Below are positions 43,933 to 54,219 of a stretch of DNA of 64,000 nucleotides, in pieces (positions within the stretch are counted from its first letter, which is position 1; every line of letters starts with the position of its first letter). The notes below the pieces were generated by a model that was not told the origin of the DNA, did no database searches, and saw only the letters and a program-made list of their open reading frames with translations. The position numbers and the translations under genes were made by a program. The DNA is from Gemmatimonadaceae bacterium (GTDB lineage Bacteria; Gemmatimonadota; Gemmatimonadetes; Gemmatimonadales; Gemmatimonadaceae): the NCBI GenBank assembly GCA_035606695.1, contig DATNEW010000031.1, positions 1 to 64,000 on the forward strand, given 5' to 3'.

Positions 43933-44545
43933 TCAGCCGCGGCAGATCGTTCGTCCAATCGTCGACCGTGAATCCGCCCGGATACTCCGTGCGCAAGCTA
44001 TCGTCCGACGAGTAGGCGAGCACCTGCGCGGCGTGGCCCATTCCATAGTTCATCGGGCCAGCTTCGCCGGGTTTCATGATCTCCATCGACGCCGCGGGCA
44101 GCCCGAGGTTGTGCGCGATGGCGTTCACCGAATCGAGTGGCCCGCGCAGACCGATGAACCGCTTGTCGAAGTTGTCGAGCCAACTACGCAGGCGTTCCGG
44201 CGTATCGCGATTCGGATCCGTCGTCACGAATACCACGCGTACCCGTCCCTGATCCTCAGGCGACAGCTTCTTCATCGCCGCCGCGATGTTGTTCATGTGC
44301 ATGGGGCACACGTCGGGACAGTTCGTGTAGCCGAAGTACAGGAGCGTCGCCGTGCCGCGCGTTTGCTGTACGAAGTCGAACGGACGGCCCTGCGTGTCGT
44401 AGAGTGTGAAATCGACCTTGCCGCGCGCCGGAACGTACCGGACCCCGCGCAGGGCGCCGATCTCGGACTCGCGCGTCTCGCAGGCCGTGGCTGCGCTCAA
44501 TGCCGCGACGGAAAGCACCAGCACCGATGTTCTAAGAATTCTCAT
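43919..44545 (-). CDS. Sco1/SenC-family copper chaperone, lipoprotein
   Basis: A 208-residue protein with a lipobox at Cys22 (LSAATAC). The thioredoxin fold holds the copper-binding Cys76-x3-Cys80 (TNCPDVCPMH) and His171 (MGHAAQVLAY). VVFVTTDPNRDTPERLRSWLDNF is a family hallmark. It delivers copper to the CuA site of cytochrome oxidase or acts as a periplasmic thiol reductase. No oxidase gene is in the window. Its ATG overlaps the stop of the DUF1611 gene by 4 bp. Confidence 0.93.
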   Translation of the reverse strand: MRILRTSVLVLSVAALSAATACETRESEIGALRGVRYVPARGKVDFTLYDTQGRPFDFVQQTRGTATLLYFGYTNCPDVCPMHMNNIAAAMKKLSPEDQGRVRVVFVTTDPNRDTPERLRSWLDNFDKRFIGLRGPLDSVNAIAHNLGLPAASMEIMKPGEAGPMNYGMGHAAQVLAYSSDDSLRTEYPGGFTVDDWTNDLPRLIKIR

Positions 44546-45609
44546 CGCACCGCTCCAGCGCCAACCGCGCGCCGCTCGGCGTCGAACGCCAGGACGGCAT
44601 CCACCAACGGCGCTGCGTCGAATCGAACCGGATCAGTCGTCGGCAATCCTGTCTCCTCGGTCACGCGATCGATCTCCGCGCGCGCGTCGCGCTCGCTCAT
44701 GTCCACCGTGTTCAGCGAGATACCGATCGTCTTCGCGGGACGCAGCGGATGCGCCATCGCCTCGTGCAACGCGATCACCTCGCCGAGCGGTGGAATTGGA
44801 AGCCACGCGTTGTGGCGAAACGTTTTTCGTGTCGGCTGATCGCACGCGATCAACGCGTGCGGCAAGCTGCCGTGCAGCAGCCCGAGCGACACGCCGGAGT
44901 ATCCGGGATGCAGAATGGATCCTTGGCCTTCCACGAGCACGATGTCCGATGTCCTCGCGGCTTCGAGAGTGAGCGATTCCGCGGCGCCCGCGATGAAATC
45001 GGCGACGACGGCATCGACACATATCCCCCAGCCGTCGATGAAAATCCCCGTTTGTCCCGTCGGCGCGAACGTGGCACGCGTGCCGCGCGATCGCATCGCA
45101 TCGCGAAGCTGGAGCATGACCGTCATCTTGCCGATGTTCGCGTCAGTGCCGACGGCGAGAACGACCGTCTGCTCGATCTCCCGCACACGGCCGCCGCCGA
45201 CCGGCAAGTCGGCAGGCGGCCGGCGAACGTCGCGAACCTCGACCTTGAATTGGCGGGCCAGGGGCCCGAGCTCCGGATCGTCGGCGACGAACGTGTGCAG
45301 CCCGTTCCAGATCGCGAGACCACGTTCGATCGAGCGCGCGATTGCCGAGCGCGCTTCGGCCGGCAGTCCGCCGCCGTTCACCGCGATTCCGACCATCAGT
45401 GCATCGGCGCCGCGCGCGACGCCTTCATCGATGCTCGCGACAACGGGGATGTCGCCGCCATAGCCGAGGACGTCCTGAACGCGCTGGCCGGCGCGCGTGC
45501 TGTCGAGCACCGCCGCGACATGGCCGGCGGAATATCGAATCACGGAGTTGCCGGTCTTGGACGCGGGCGTGCCGAACTGGCCTTCGGAGAAGATGAGATA
45601 GCGGGGCAT
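44542..45609 (-). CDS. DUF1611 protein (DgcN-like D-glutamate N-acetyltransferase family)
   Basis: A 355-residue protein. After an N-terminal Rossmann-like domain (DIPVVASIDEGVARGADALMVGIA), a P-loop-like motif VGTDANIGKMT (about 165) begins the second domain, with FAPTGQTGIFIDGWGICVDAVVADF and VLVEGQGSILHPGYSG further on. These are signature features of DUF1611. Members named DgcN have been reported to acetylate D-glutamate before epimerisation by DgcA; no dgcA-like enolase gene is in this window. ATG 45609 is preferred to the frame opening at 45621. Translationally coupled to sco1, which is an odd pairing. Confidence 0.87.
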   Translation of the reverse strand: MPRYLIFSEGQFGTPASKTGNSVIRYSAGHVAAVLDSTRAGQRVQDVLGYGGDIPVVASIDEGVARGADALMVGIAVNGGGLPAEARSAIARSIERGLAIWNGLHTFVADDPELGPLARQFKVEVRDVRRPPADLPVGGGRVREIEQTVVLAVGTDANIGKMTVMLQLRDAMRSRGTRATFAPTGQTGIFIDGWGICVDAVVADFIAGAAESLTLEAARTSDIVLVEGQGSILHPGYSGVSLGLLHGSLPHALIACDQPTRKTFRHNAWLPIPPLGEVIALHEAMAHPLRPAKTIGISLNTVDMSERDARAEIDRVTEETGLPTTDPVRFDAAPLVDAVLAFDAERRAVGAGAVR

Positions 45610-45678
45610 GCCATAAATCAAAGCCGCACCGCCCTCGCGTGCAAAACGTCGGCTCAGCGACCCTCAGTCATTCGCGCG

Positions 45679-46443
45679 TCATCGGACGGGCGCCTTTGGC
45701 GTGTCGAACACCGTGCCGTTCGACGCGTGGGGAAGCAACACGCCCTTCGCGTCGAGCGCGATCGTCCGAAATCGATCGGCCGCATCCGGCGGGATGTGCG
45801 CGCGAGCGAAGAGGATCACCGCGAAGAGATCCGCGCCCGGCAACGATCCGCCGAATCCCAACACCGAGCGAATGCCGTAGCGTTCGACGAATTGGGCCTG
45901 CGCCGGGATGTAGGGACTGTCCGCGGCTTCCTCGACGTGAAAGACGCCGTACGTCTTGCCTTCCGTGTTGCGCAACAGGTCCGGCGACGGCCGGATGACG
46001 TCGTCCAGGTCGAGTCCAAATTGCCGAATGAGCTGTGCAATCATCGGCGCGCGCGAGACGATCTGCGCGCTTGGGAGCGGAATGGCCTGATGTGCGTGCG
46101 AAAGGTGGCGATGATTCCATGCCTCTTCGTCGCCGACGGTGGCGAGTAGTGCGAGGCACCGCATCGTATCGGTTTCGGCGATCGATGGGCCGTCCGCCGA
46201 TCGCAACGCGCGGCGCGCGAACCGCTGCAGCTCGGGCGGCAAACCGCCGAACGGATGCACTTTGTACATCCGAACGAGCGCGCATGCGCGACCGCCGTCG
46301 GAGCTCACCAGCTCATTATAAAAGTACCGGCAGATTTTCCGGCCGGCGGATTCCATGCTCGGCTCACTTCGGCCACACTCGCGAACATCCAGACTGCACT
46401 TCAGCATTTCGCGCAAACCAAACTGCGTCACATCCACCGCCAC
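45679..46443 (-). CDS. protein of unknown function, GAF-like C-terminal half
   Basis: A 254-residue cytoplasmic protein. The first part contains RKICRYFYNELVSSDGGRACALVRMYKVHPFGGLPPELQRFA, read in pieces; a central linker carries WNHRHLSHAHQAIPL. The second half has FVERYGIRSVLGFGGSLPGADLFAVILFARAHIP, which resembles the closing strands of a GAF-type sensor domain. No catalytic motif is seen. GTG 46443 has a strong GGAGG ribosome site 5 nt before it. The gene is divergent from the MEDS kinase, 195 bp away, so a shared sensory role is plausible. Confidence 0.6.
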   Translation of the reverse strand: MAVDVTQFGLREMLKCSLDVRECGRSEPSMESAGRKICRYFYNELVSSDGGRACALVRMYKVHPFGGLPPELQRFARRALRSADGPSIAETDTMRCLALLATVGDEEAWNHRHLSHAHQAIPLPSAQIVSRAPMIAQLIRQFGLDLDDVIRPSPDLLRNTEGKTYGVFHVEEAADSPYIPAQAQFVERYGIRSVLGFGGSLPGADLFAVILFARAHIPPDAADRFRTIALDAKGVLLPHASNGTVFDTPKAPVR

Positions 46444-46638
46444 TCATCCTCCAGGGTGCAATCGCTCGCACACGTTCGCGAGATTCGGGCCAATGGCCGA
46501 GGCCGTCATGAAGACGGGAGTGGCCTCCTTTCTATGGGAGACAATTGCTCCCGGGCAAAGAAACGCGGATATTCAATAATGCACTCGGGGCATCGCTTTG
46601 CGCTCCGCGCGTGCGCGTTTCGAGCGAGGTAGGTCGCA

Positions 46639-48063
46639 ATGGCATCTGCCGCGCACTCCCACGCGGTCCAGTTCTACGAGAGCGATGAATTCCTGGTCGA
46701 GACCGTGGCGAACTTTCTCGCCGACGGCTTTCGCGCCGGCCGCCCCGCGGTCGTTATCGCCACTGACGAGCATCGACAATCACTTGCCGTCGCGCTGAGC
46801 GCGCGCGGCTACGACGTCGGCGACCTGGGCCGGCGCGGCATGTCGCGTTTTCTCGACGCGCAGGAAATGCTGAATTCGCTCCTGGTAAACGGCATGCCGG
46901 ACCGGGCGCGTTTCGAGAATACCGTGGGCCGGCTCGTTCGCGACGTCGCGGCGCAAACCCGCCGGGAGCCGTGCGCTTACGGCGAAATGGTCAGTGTGCT
47001 GTGGGACGAGGACAAACGCGACGCGGCTCTGGCGCTCGAGGATCTCTGGAATGCATTCGCGCAGCGCGAGCGGTTCGAGCTTCTCTGCGGCTACGGCATG
47101 GGCGGCTTCGGCGATGCCGAGGACGCGGCCGCGTTCAAGCGTGTCTGCGACGCGCATACGCACGTGCACCCGACCGAGATGTACGGCGCGCGCGACGAGC
47201 GTGAACGCCTCGCGGAAATATCGCAGCTGCAGCAGCGCGCCCGCGCGCTCGAGGCGGAGCTGGTCCGTCGCGTGCAACTCGAACAGGAACGCGAAGAACT
47301 GCTGGCCCGCGAACGCGCGGCGCGCGCCGAAGCCGAGCAGGCGCGCATCGTCGCCGAGCAGGCGAATCGGGCGAAGAGCCAGTTCCTCGCGGTGATGAGC
47401 CATGAGCTGCGTACGCCGCTGAACGCCATCGGCGGCTACACGGAGCTGCTCGACATGGGCATTCACGGCGCCGTGAGCGAGGCGCAGCGCGACGCGCTCG
47501 AGCGCATTCAGCGCAGCCAGCGGCATCTGCTCGGGCTCATCAATCAGGTGCTGAACTACGCGCGCCTCGAGTCGGGGAATGTGCGCTATAACGTGTGCGA
47601 CGTTCCGCTGTGCGAGGTCGCGCGGACCGTCGAGTCGCTGATTCTGCCGCAACTCAGCGCCAAGCGGCTGCAGTTCGAGTTCAAGACCTGCCGCCCCGAA
47701 CCGGTCGCGCGGGCGGACGTCGAAAAGGTGCAGCAGATTCTGCTCAACCTGCTCGCGAACGCGGTGCGCTTCACCGATGAGGGAGGGCGAATCGGCCTCG
47801 AGTACACCGTCACGGCGCAGAACGTGGTCGCCGAGATTCGCGATACCGGCATCGGCATTCCGCCGGAAAAGCACGAGGCCGTGTTCGAGCCGTTCGTGCA
47901 GGTCGACACCAACTACACGCGCTCGCGCGACGGGGTCGGGCTCGGCCTATCCATTAGCCGAGATCTGGCGCGCGGTATGGGTGGCGACATCACGCTCTCG
48001 AGCGGGCTGGGTGCGGGCTCGAGGTTCTCGCTGACCCTGCCGCGCGCCGCGACGGCTCGCTAA
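46639..48063 (+). CDS. MEDS-domain sensor histidine kinase
   Basis: A 474-residue soluble kinase. Residues about 1-170 are a MEDS domain (HAVQFYESDEFLVETVANFLADGF, ATDEHRQSLAVALSARGYD, ALALEDLWNAF), a ligand-sensing module shared with DcmR. A coiled coil (about 195-240) leads to HisKA with phospho-acceptor His255 (AVMSHELRTPLNA) and an HATPase domain (NLLANAVRFTDEGG, RDTGIGIPPE, GVGLGLSIS). No membrane segment is present, so an intracellular signal is sensed. No response regulator gene is adjacent. Confidence 0.93.
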   Translation: MASAAHSHAVQFYESDEFLVETVANFLADGFRAGRPAVVIATDEHRQSLAVALSARGYDVGDLGRRGMSRFLDAQEMLNSLLVNGMPDRARFENTVGRLVRDVAAQTRREPCAYGEMVSVLWDEDKRDAALALEDLWNAFAQRERFELLCGYGMGGFGDAEDAAAFKRVCDAHTHVHPTEMYGARDERERLAEISQLQQRARALEAELVRRVQLEQEREELLARERAARAEAEQARIVAEQANRAKSQFLAVMSHELRTPLNAIGGYTELLDMGIHGAVSEAQRDALERIQRSQRHLLGLINQVLNYARLESGNVRYNVCDVPLCEVARTVESLILPQLSAKRLQFEFKTCRPEPVARADVEKVQQILLNLLANAVRFTDEGGRIGLEYTVTAQNVVAEIRDTGIGIPPEKHEAVFEPFVQVDTNYTRSRDGVGLGLSISRDLARGMGGDITLSSGLGAGSRFSLTLPRAATAR

Positions 48064-48140
48064 AGTCGCCGCGCTCATCTCGCCATCGCGCGTGGCGCAG
48101 ACATATCTTTGAGCCGGTCACATCCACGCTCGAGGATTCC

Positions 48141-49703
48141 ATGTCGCTCATCAAACGTGCGGTCGCCCTGATTGCGGTCGCCGCACCCGCCTGTCTTTTC
48201 GCGCAGACCTCGCATCGCGCCGCTGCTCCCGCCACCAAAGTTGGACCGCCTCACGGGACGGTGATCGTCGTCGGCGGCGGCTCGATGGGGCCGGAGGTCT
48301 ACAACGCATTCATTCAGGCCGCGGGCGGTCCGAATGCGCTCATCGTGCTCGTGCCCACCGCGGGCGGCGACACGGCATACGCGCAGAACTATTCGGGCAC
48401 GCGCGGTTGGCGCGCCGCCGGAGCCAGGAATCTCTACGTGCTGCACACCACGAACCGCACGCTCGCGGATGCCGACAGCTTCGTGAAGGTGCTCGACAAG
48501 GCGGGCGGCGTGTGGTTCGACGGCGGCCGGCAGTTCCATCTCGTGGATTCGTACGCCGGTACCAAGACGGAGAAAGCGTTCAACGACGTGCTGGCGCGCG
48601 GCGGCGTGATCGCCGGTTCGTCGGCCGGCGCATCGATTCTCGGCGACTTCCTCGTACGCGGCGCGCCGTCGAACAACAACATGATCATGGACGACCCCAG
48701 CCACGAGAAGGGCTTTGCGTATCTGCGCGGCGTGGGAATCGACCAGCACGTCGTGGCGCGCGAGCGATTGGCCGATCTCGCCGACTCGATCGTGCCGAAG
48801 TACCCGAACCTGCTCGCGATCTCCGAGGACGAGGGGACGGCGTGGCTCGTCAAGGGCGACACCGCGCGGATCATCGGGCGCAACAAGGCGTTCGTCTACA
48901 ACGCCAAGGACAAGAACGACGCCGGGAAGCCGTTCATCACGCTGTATCCGGGCGACCGCTTCAATCTGGCGACGCGGCGAGTGATGCACCGCGCGTCGAG
49001 TGACGCGCCATTCAAGATTGCTTATATCGATTCGCTCTTTAAGAAATACTCGGACACCGCCTCGGGCGCGACGGTGCTCGTCGCGCAGAACGGCGAGGTG
49101 TTCGCCGACAAGTCGTACGGCATTCCCCCGCAAGCGAAGTACATGCCCACGACCACCGTGCCCGAGTTCTCGCTCGAGGGACTCGGCAGCATCATCAACG
49201 GGATCTGCGATCAGCTGGCGACGCAGCGCACCACGGCCGCCGCGACGACGGACAGCGCCGCGCCGGCGGCCACGCCGGGGGCCACGCAGGCCGGCCGGGG
49301 ACGCGGCGGACGCGGCGGGCCGCCGATGACCGCGCTGCAGTCGTGCGTCGCGCGCGGCGTCTCGACGCCGATCGGCATGCACAAGACCAACGCCACGGCC
49401 GACGGCCGGATCATGTCCGACGTGGACGAGCTCTATCGCCTCTCGCTCGGCCTCGAGAATCCGCGGACCTACGCGCGCGATACCACCGTCCATTTCAATG
49501 AAGGCCAGGGCTGGACCAGCGACACCTACAAGGGCGTGGCGCGCTTCACGGCGTACGGAACGCCGGACGGCAAGCGCAACGCCTACGTTCGCATTCCGTC
49601 CAAGCATGCGACGATCATCGTGTTGACGAACGACGAACACGCCGACGCGAAGGCGATTGCCGACGGGATTACCGATCGCCTGGTAGGCCGCGCGACGAGA
49701 TAG
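48141..49703 (+). CDS. exported cyanophycinase-like (S51) protein fused to degenerate beta-lactamase-like domain
   Basis: A 520-residue protein with a signal peptide ending near FAQTSH (about 24). Residues about 37-285 are an S51 peptidase like cyanophycinase: GTVIVVGGGSMGPEV, nucleophile Ser161 in GSSAGASILGDF, and GVGIDQHVVARERLADL. From about 294, YSDTASGATVLVAQNGEVFADKSYG followed by LGLENPRTY and the closing YVRIPSKHATIIVLTNDEHAD match class C beta-lactamase/S12 proteins. The SxxK segment is missing and replaced by a Gly/Arg-rich low-complexity stretch near 380-390. Cyanophycinases cleave beta-Asp-Arg dipeptides; the second domain is probably non-catalytic. Confidence 0.85.
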   Translation: MSLIKRAVALIAVAAPACLFAQTSHRAAAPATKVGPPHGTVIVVGGGSMGPEVYNAFIQAAGGPNALIVLVPTAGGDTAYAQNYSGTRGWRAAGARNLYVLHTTNRTLADADSFVKVLDKAGGVWFDGGRQFHLVDSYAGTKTEKAFNDVLARGGVIAGSSAGASILGDFLVRGAPSNNNMIMDDPSHEKGFAYLRGVGIDQHVVARERLADLADSIVPKYPNLLAISEDEGTAWLVKGDTARIIGRNKAFVYNAKDKNDAGKPFITLYPGDRFNLATRRVMHRASSDAPFKIAYIDSLFKKYSDTASGATVLVAQNGEVFADKSYGIPPQAKYMPTTTVPEFSLEGLGSIINGICDQLATQRTTAAATTDSAAPAATPGATQAGRGRGGRGGPPMTALQSCVARGVSTPIGMHKTNATADGRIMSDVDELYRLSLGLENPRTYARDTTVHFNEGQGWTSDTYKGVARFTAYGTPDGKRNAYVRIPSKHATIIVLTNDEHADAKAIADGITDRLVGRATR

Positions 49704-49740
49704 CTGTTTCGGTCGTACGCCAGGACGCCGAAGTCCGCAC

Positions 49741-51654
<1,914 letters not shown>

Positions 51655-51708
51655 TCCGCGAAGGCGGACTGACACATTTTCCCGTCACCGCGCGTAGACT
51701 ACGCAGAG

Positions 51709-52758
51709 ATGTTCTCCACCTGCCTTTTCTGCAACCGCTCCCTCGGCGCGAACGAGACGTTCGAAACTTTCCCGGTGGGAAAGCGCCTGGCTTTTGACGC
51801 GGCGAAGGGGCGCCTGTGGGTCGTGTGCCCAAGCTGTGAGCGATGGAACCTTTCGCCGCTCGAGGAGCGCTGGGACACCATCGAGGAAGCCGAGCGGCTG
51901 TATCGCGACACGCGAACGCGCGTTGCCACCGACAACATCGGGCTCGCCAGGCTGCGCGGTGGTACGACGCTCGTTCGCATCGGCGAGCCGCTGCGTCCGG
52001 AGTTCGCGGCGTGGCGCTATGGCGACCAATTCGGCCGCCGCCGCCGTAATCAACTTCTCATCGCCGGCGGTGCCGTCGCGGCGGTTGGGGGACTCATGAT
52101 CGGCGGCGCGGTCGCCGGTGTGAGTATCGCCGGATTCGGCGGCGTCGCGACCAACCTGACACGATTTCTGGTCCAGGGCGGCGCCGAGCAAGTCGTCGCG
52201 AAAATCCCGACCGATGCACACGGCGTTGTTCACGTTCGCCGCCGCCACTTGGGCGAGACGACGATCGATCGCACCCCCGCCGGCGAGATGGCGCTGCATC
52301 TTCGCTTCAAGAACGGCAGCGCCGATTTCGTCGGCCGCGAAGCGGAGAAGGTTGCCGCGATCGTGATTCCCAAGGTGAATCGCTTCGGCGGGAAGAAGGA
52401 GACGATCACGCAGGCGGTCGCGGAGATCGAGCAGCGCGGCGGGTCCGAGGGCTATCTCGACTCGCTCACGCGCATTGGGCGCACGCTCACGCGGCCGTCG
52501 GTGCCGAGTGGCAAGCGCTGGAACGCCTCGCGCGACGGCCGCCAGGCGATGAAGAGCGGCCTGTTCGCGCTGCCGCGCGAATACTCGCTCGCGCTCGAGA
52601 TGGCGCTGCACGAAGAGGCGGAACGTCGCGCGATGCAGGGCGAGCTCAACGAGCTCGAGACGGCGTGGCGCGAGGCCGAGGAGATCGCCGGCATCGCGGA
52701 CTCGCTGCTGGTGCCCGCGGACGTGAACGAGGCCTTCGAGAAGTTGAAGGGCCGGTAG
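51709..52758 (+). CDS. zinc-ribbon-like protein of unknown function with glycine-rich hydrophobic segment
   Basis: A 349-residue protein. The N-terminal CLFCNRSLG and VVCPSCERWN form a four-Cys zinc-ribbon-like module (residues 5-46). A Gly/Ala-rich hydrophobic segment (about 116-150, [20 protein letters not shown]) could cross or associate with a membrane. The C-terminal third is charged and helical, with LALEMALHEEAERRAMQGELNELETAW. No domain family is recognised. It is separated by 36 bp from the next, unrelated secreted protein. Confidence 0.6.
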   Translation: MFSTCLFCNRSLGANETFETFPVGKRLAFDAAKGRLWVVCPSCERWNLSPLEERWDTIEEAERLYRDTRTRVATDNIGLARLRGGTTLVRIGEPLRPEFAAWRYGDQFGRRRRNQLLIAGGAVAAVGGLMIGGAVAGVSIAGFGGVATNLTRFLVQGGAEQVVAKIPTDAHGVVHVRRRHLGETTIDRTPAGEMALHLRFKNGSADFVGREAEKVAAIVIPKVNRFGGKKETITQAVAEIEQRGGSEGYLDSLTRIGRTLTRPSVPSGKRWNASRDGRQAMKSGLFALPREYSLALEMALHEEAERRAMQGELNELETAWREAEEIAGIADSLLVPADVNEAFEKLKGR

Positions 52759-52794
52759 CGTTATCTTCCACCATCCGCTCACTGTGGAGGAGTC

Positions 52795-53208
52795 ATGCAT
52801 TCTCGTTTGCTCTCGTGGGTATCGGGCGCGGCTCTCGTGCTCGCGGTCAGCGCGGCCGCGCAGGCGCAGCAAGTCACCAGCAAGCCGTGCAAGGACGGCA
52901 CGCCGTCCACCGCGACGGGCCGCGGAGCGTGCTCGGGCCATGGCGGCGTAGACGGCCAGAAGCTCAAGGCCGAGAACAAAGCCGCGAACGACGCGAAGCA
53001 CATCGACAACAAGATCGACAAGGCCGACGCGAAGATGGCCAAGGGCGCCGCGAAACCCGGCAAAGGCGACGCGAAGATCGCGAAGGCTGAATCGAAGGCC
53101 GACAAGGCCGAGGCGAAGCTGGTGAAATGCACCGACGGCACGTCGAGCAAGGGCGGTCGCGGCGCGTGCTCGGGTCACGGCGGCATCGCGAGGGGATTAA
53201 AGAAGTAG
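52795..53208 (+). CDS. secreted DUF3761-type protein with duplicated CxDGT...GACSGHGG motif
   Basis: A 137-residue protein. The signal peptide ends AAAQAQQ (about 26). Two copies of the motif flank the protein: CKDGT...GRGACSGHGGV at 32-52 and CTDGT...GRGACSGHGGI near 112-131. Between them is a 55-residue Lys/Ala/Asp-rich segment (NKIDKADAKMAKG, KAESKADKAEAK), likely a long helix. Single-copy CxDGT...CSGHGG modules are typical of DUF3761. Duplication around a charged linker is unusual. Each module has two Cys and a His, so a disulfide or metal site is possible. Confidence 0.75.
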   Translation: MHSRLLSWVSGAALVLAVSAAAQAQQVTSKPCKDGTPSTATGRGACSGHGGVDGQKLKAENKAANDAKHIDNKIDKADAKMAKGAAKPGKGDAKIAKAESKADKAEAKLVKCTDGTSSKGGRGACSGHGGIARGLKK

Positions 53209-53265
53209 TATTAGTATTCTAGAAATACGATCGATCACGGATCGATGACGATCGCGAAAACATTC

Positions 53266-53297
53266 GACCGCCGGTTCTCCAACGGAGACCGGCGGTC
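53266..53297. terminator. hairpin after the DUF3761 gene
   Basis: GACCGCCGGT pairs perfectly with ACCGGCGGTC, with an inner CTCC/GGAG pair, a bulged T and an AAC loop. It lies 58 bp past the stop codon at 53206-53208. No U-tract follows, so it is terminator-like or an mRNA-protecting hairpin rather than a classic intrinsic terminator. Confidence 0.5.
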
Positions 53298-53314
53298 CCC
53301 AGGTATGATCGGCC

Positions 53315-53889
53315 ATGCGCACGCCACGCCCAATCGTTCTCGCCGCCGCGCGACAGATTCAGGACCCGGACGAGCTGCGCGAGCATTTTCACCTGCAGCG
53401 CATGACGCTCCTTGCGCACTCGTACGGCCCGCTGCTCGCCGCGAGCTACGCGTTGGCGCACCCGCACAACGTCGCTCGCATTCGGTGCGCCAGGCCTGCC
53501 GAGAATACTGGTCCATCGGCATGCTGCCGCGCCTGGCCGAGCCCGAACGCTCGCTTCCACTTGTAAAGTCGGACCTCTGCGGCTCCGACGTGTCCGGAAT
53601 CCAGTACGGAAACCGGATTGGAAACCGCGTGATCATGGCCTCGTATGGTGATCGGGACCTCAGGCCTCGGCTCGCGACGCTCGACGTTCCGCTGCTGGTG
53701 GTGCACGGTGAACAGGAGTCGATCCCGATGGACCTCGTCCAAGAGTGGGTGACGTCGATGCCGCACGGTCGCGCGTCGCTCCTCGAGGTTCCGCGGGCGG
53801 CCCACTTCACCTACGCCGAGCGGCCGGACGTCGTGTGGCCCGCGGTCGAGAAATTCTTGTCTGACACTCGTGGAGGGGGGACGAAATGA
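53315..53889 (+). pseudogene. broken alpha/beta hydrolase (proline iminopeptidase-like)
   Basis: Two pieces of one gene lie in different frames. Frame 2 (from 53315 to about 53480) gives TPRPIVLAAARQIQDPDELREHF and the nucleophile elbow LLAHSYGPLLAASYALAHP. Frame 1 (from about 53490 to TGA 53887-53889) gives REYWSIGMLPRLAEPERSLP, PLLVVHGEQESIPMDLV and RAAHFTYAERPDV with the catalytic-acid and His regions. The first 80 or so residues and a middle block of roughly 60-100 residues are missing compared with intact relatives. The end overlaps the ATG of the next gene. Probably non-functional. Confidence 0.75.
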
Positions 53890-54134
53890 TCTGGATGATC
53901 ATCGTGGGAATCATCGCCGGATTTCTCGCCGGCAAGGTGATGAACGGGTCCGGCTACGGCATCCTGATGGACCTCCTGCTCGGCGTCGCCGGCGGTATCG
54001 TTGGCGGATTCGTGCTGGGTCTCGTCGGCATCGGCGCGCGCGGACTCATTGGCTCCATTCTGGTCGCGACGTTCGGCGCGGTGCTGCTGATCTGGATCGT
54101 TCGGCAATTCCGGGCCAATCGCGGAACCATCTGA
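53886..54134 (+). CDS. GlsB/YeaQ/YmgE-family stress membrane protein
   Basis: An 82-residue protein of three membrane helices: MIWMIIVGIIAGFLAGKVM, GILMDLLLGVAGGIVGGFVLGLVG and LIGSILVATFGAVLLIWI. This is the transglycosylase-associated/GlsB pattern. Such proteins rise under general and envelope stress, but their mechanism is unknown. The ATG overlaps the stop of the broken hydrolase frame (ATGA). It is the first intact member of a same-strand group with a membrane-bound LuxR-type regulator and DUF4199. Confidence 0.88.
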   Translation: MIWMIIVGIIAGFLAGKVMNGSGYGILMDLLLGVAGGIVGGFVLGLVGIGARGLIGSILVATFGAVLLIWIVRQFRANRGTI

Positions 54135-54157
54135 TCGGCCGGTTTCGATTGGACGAA

Positions 54158-54189
54158 ATCCCCCAGCGTGGCATGCCACTCTGGGGGAT
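54158..54189. promoter_or_regulatory. 32-bp near-perfect palindrome before the LuxR-type gene
   Basis: ATCCCCCAG-C-GTGGCATGCCAC-T-CTGGGGGAT: the outer 9-bp arms and the inner 12-bp palindrome are perfect, with one mismatched pair between them. It lies 30 bp upstream of ATG 54220 and 24 bp past the GlsB stop. It could be an operator (possibly for the LuxR-type protein itself) or an attenuating hairpin; no U-tract follows. Confidence 0.55.
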
Positions 54190-54219
54190 CGTTGCATTTG
54201 GAGGCATATTCGGGGCGTC

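Noticed and set aside
46537-46553. GGGAG-7 nt-CTCCC dyad upstream of the MEDS kinase
   Set aside because: Only five paired bases with a mismatched centre, within chance expectation for GC-rich DNA.
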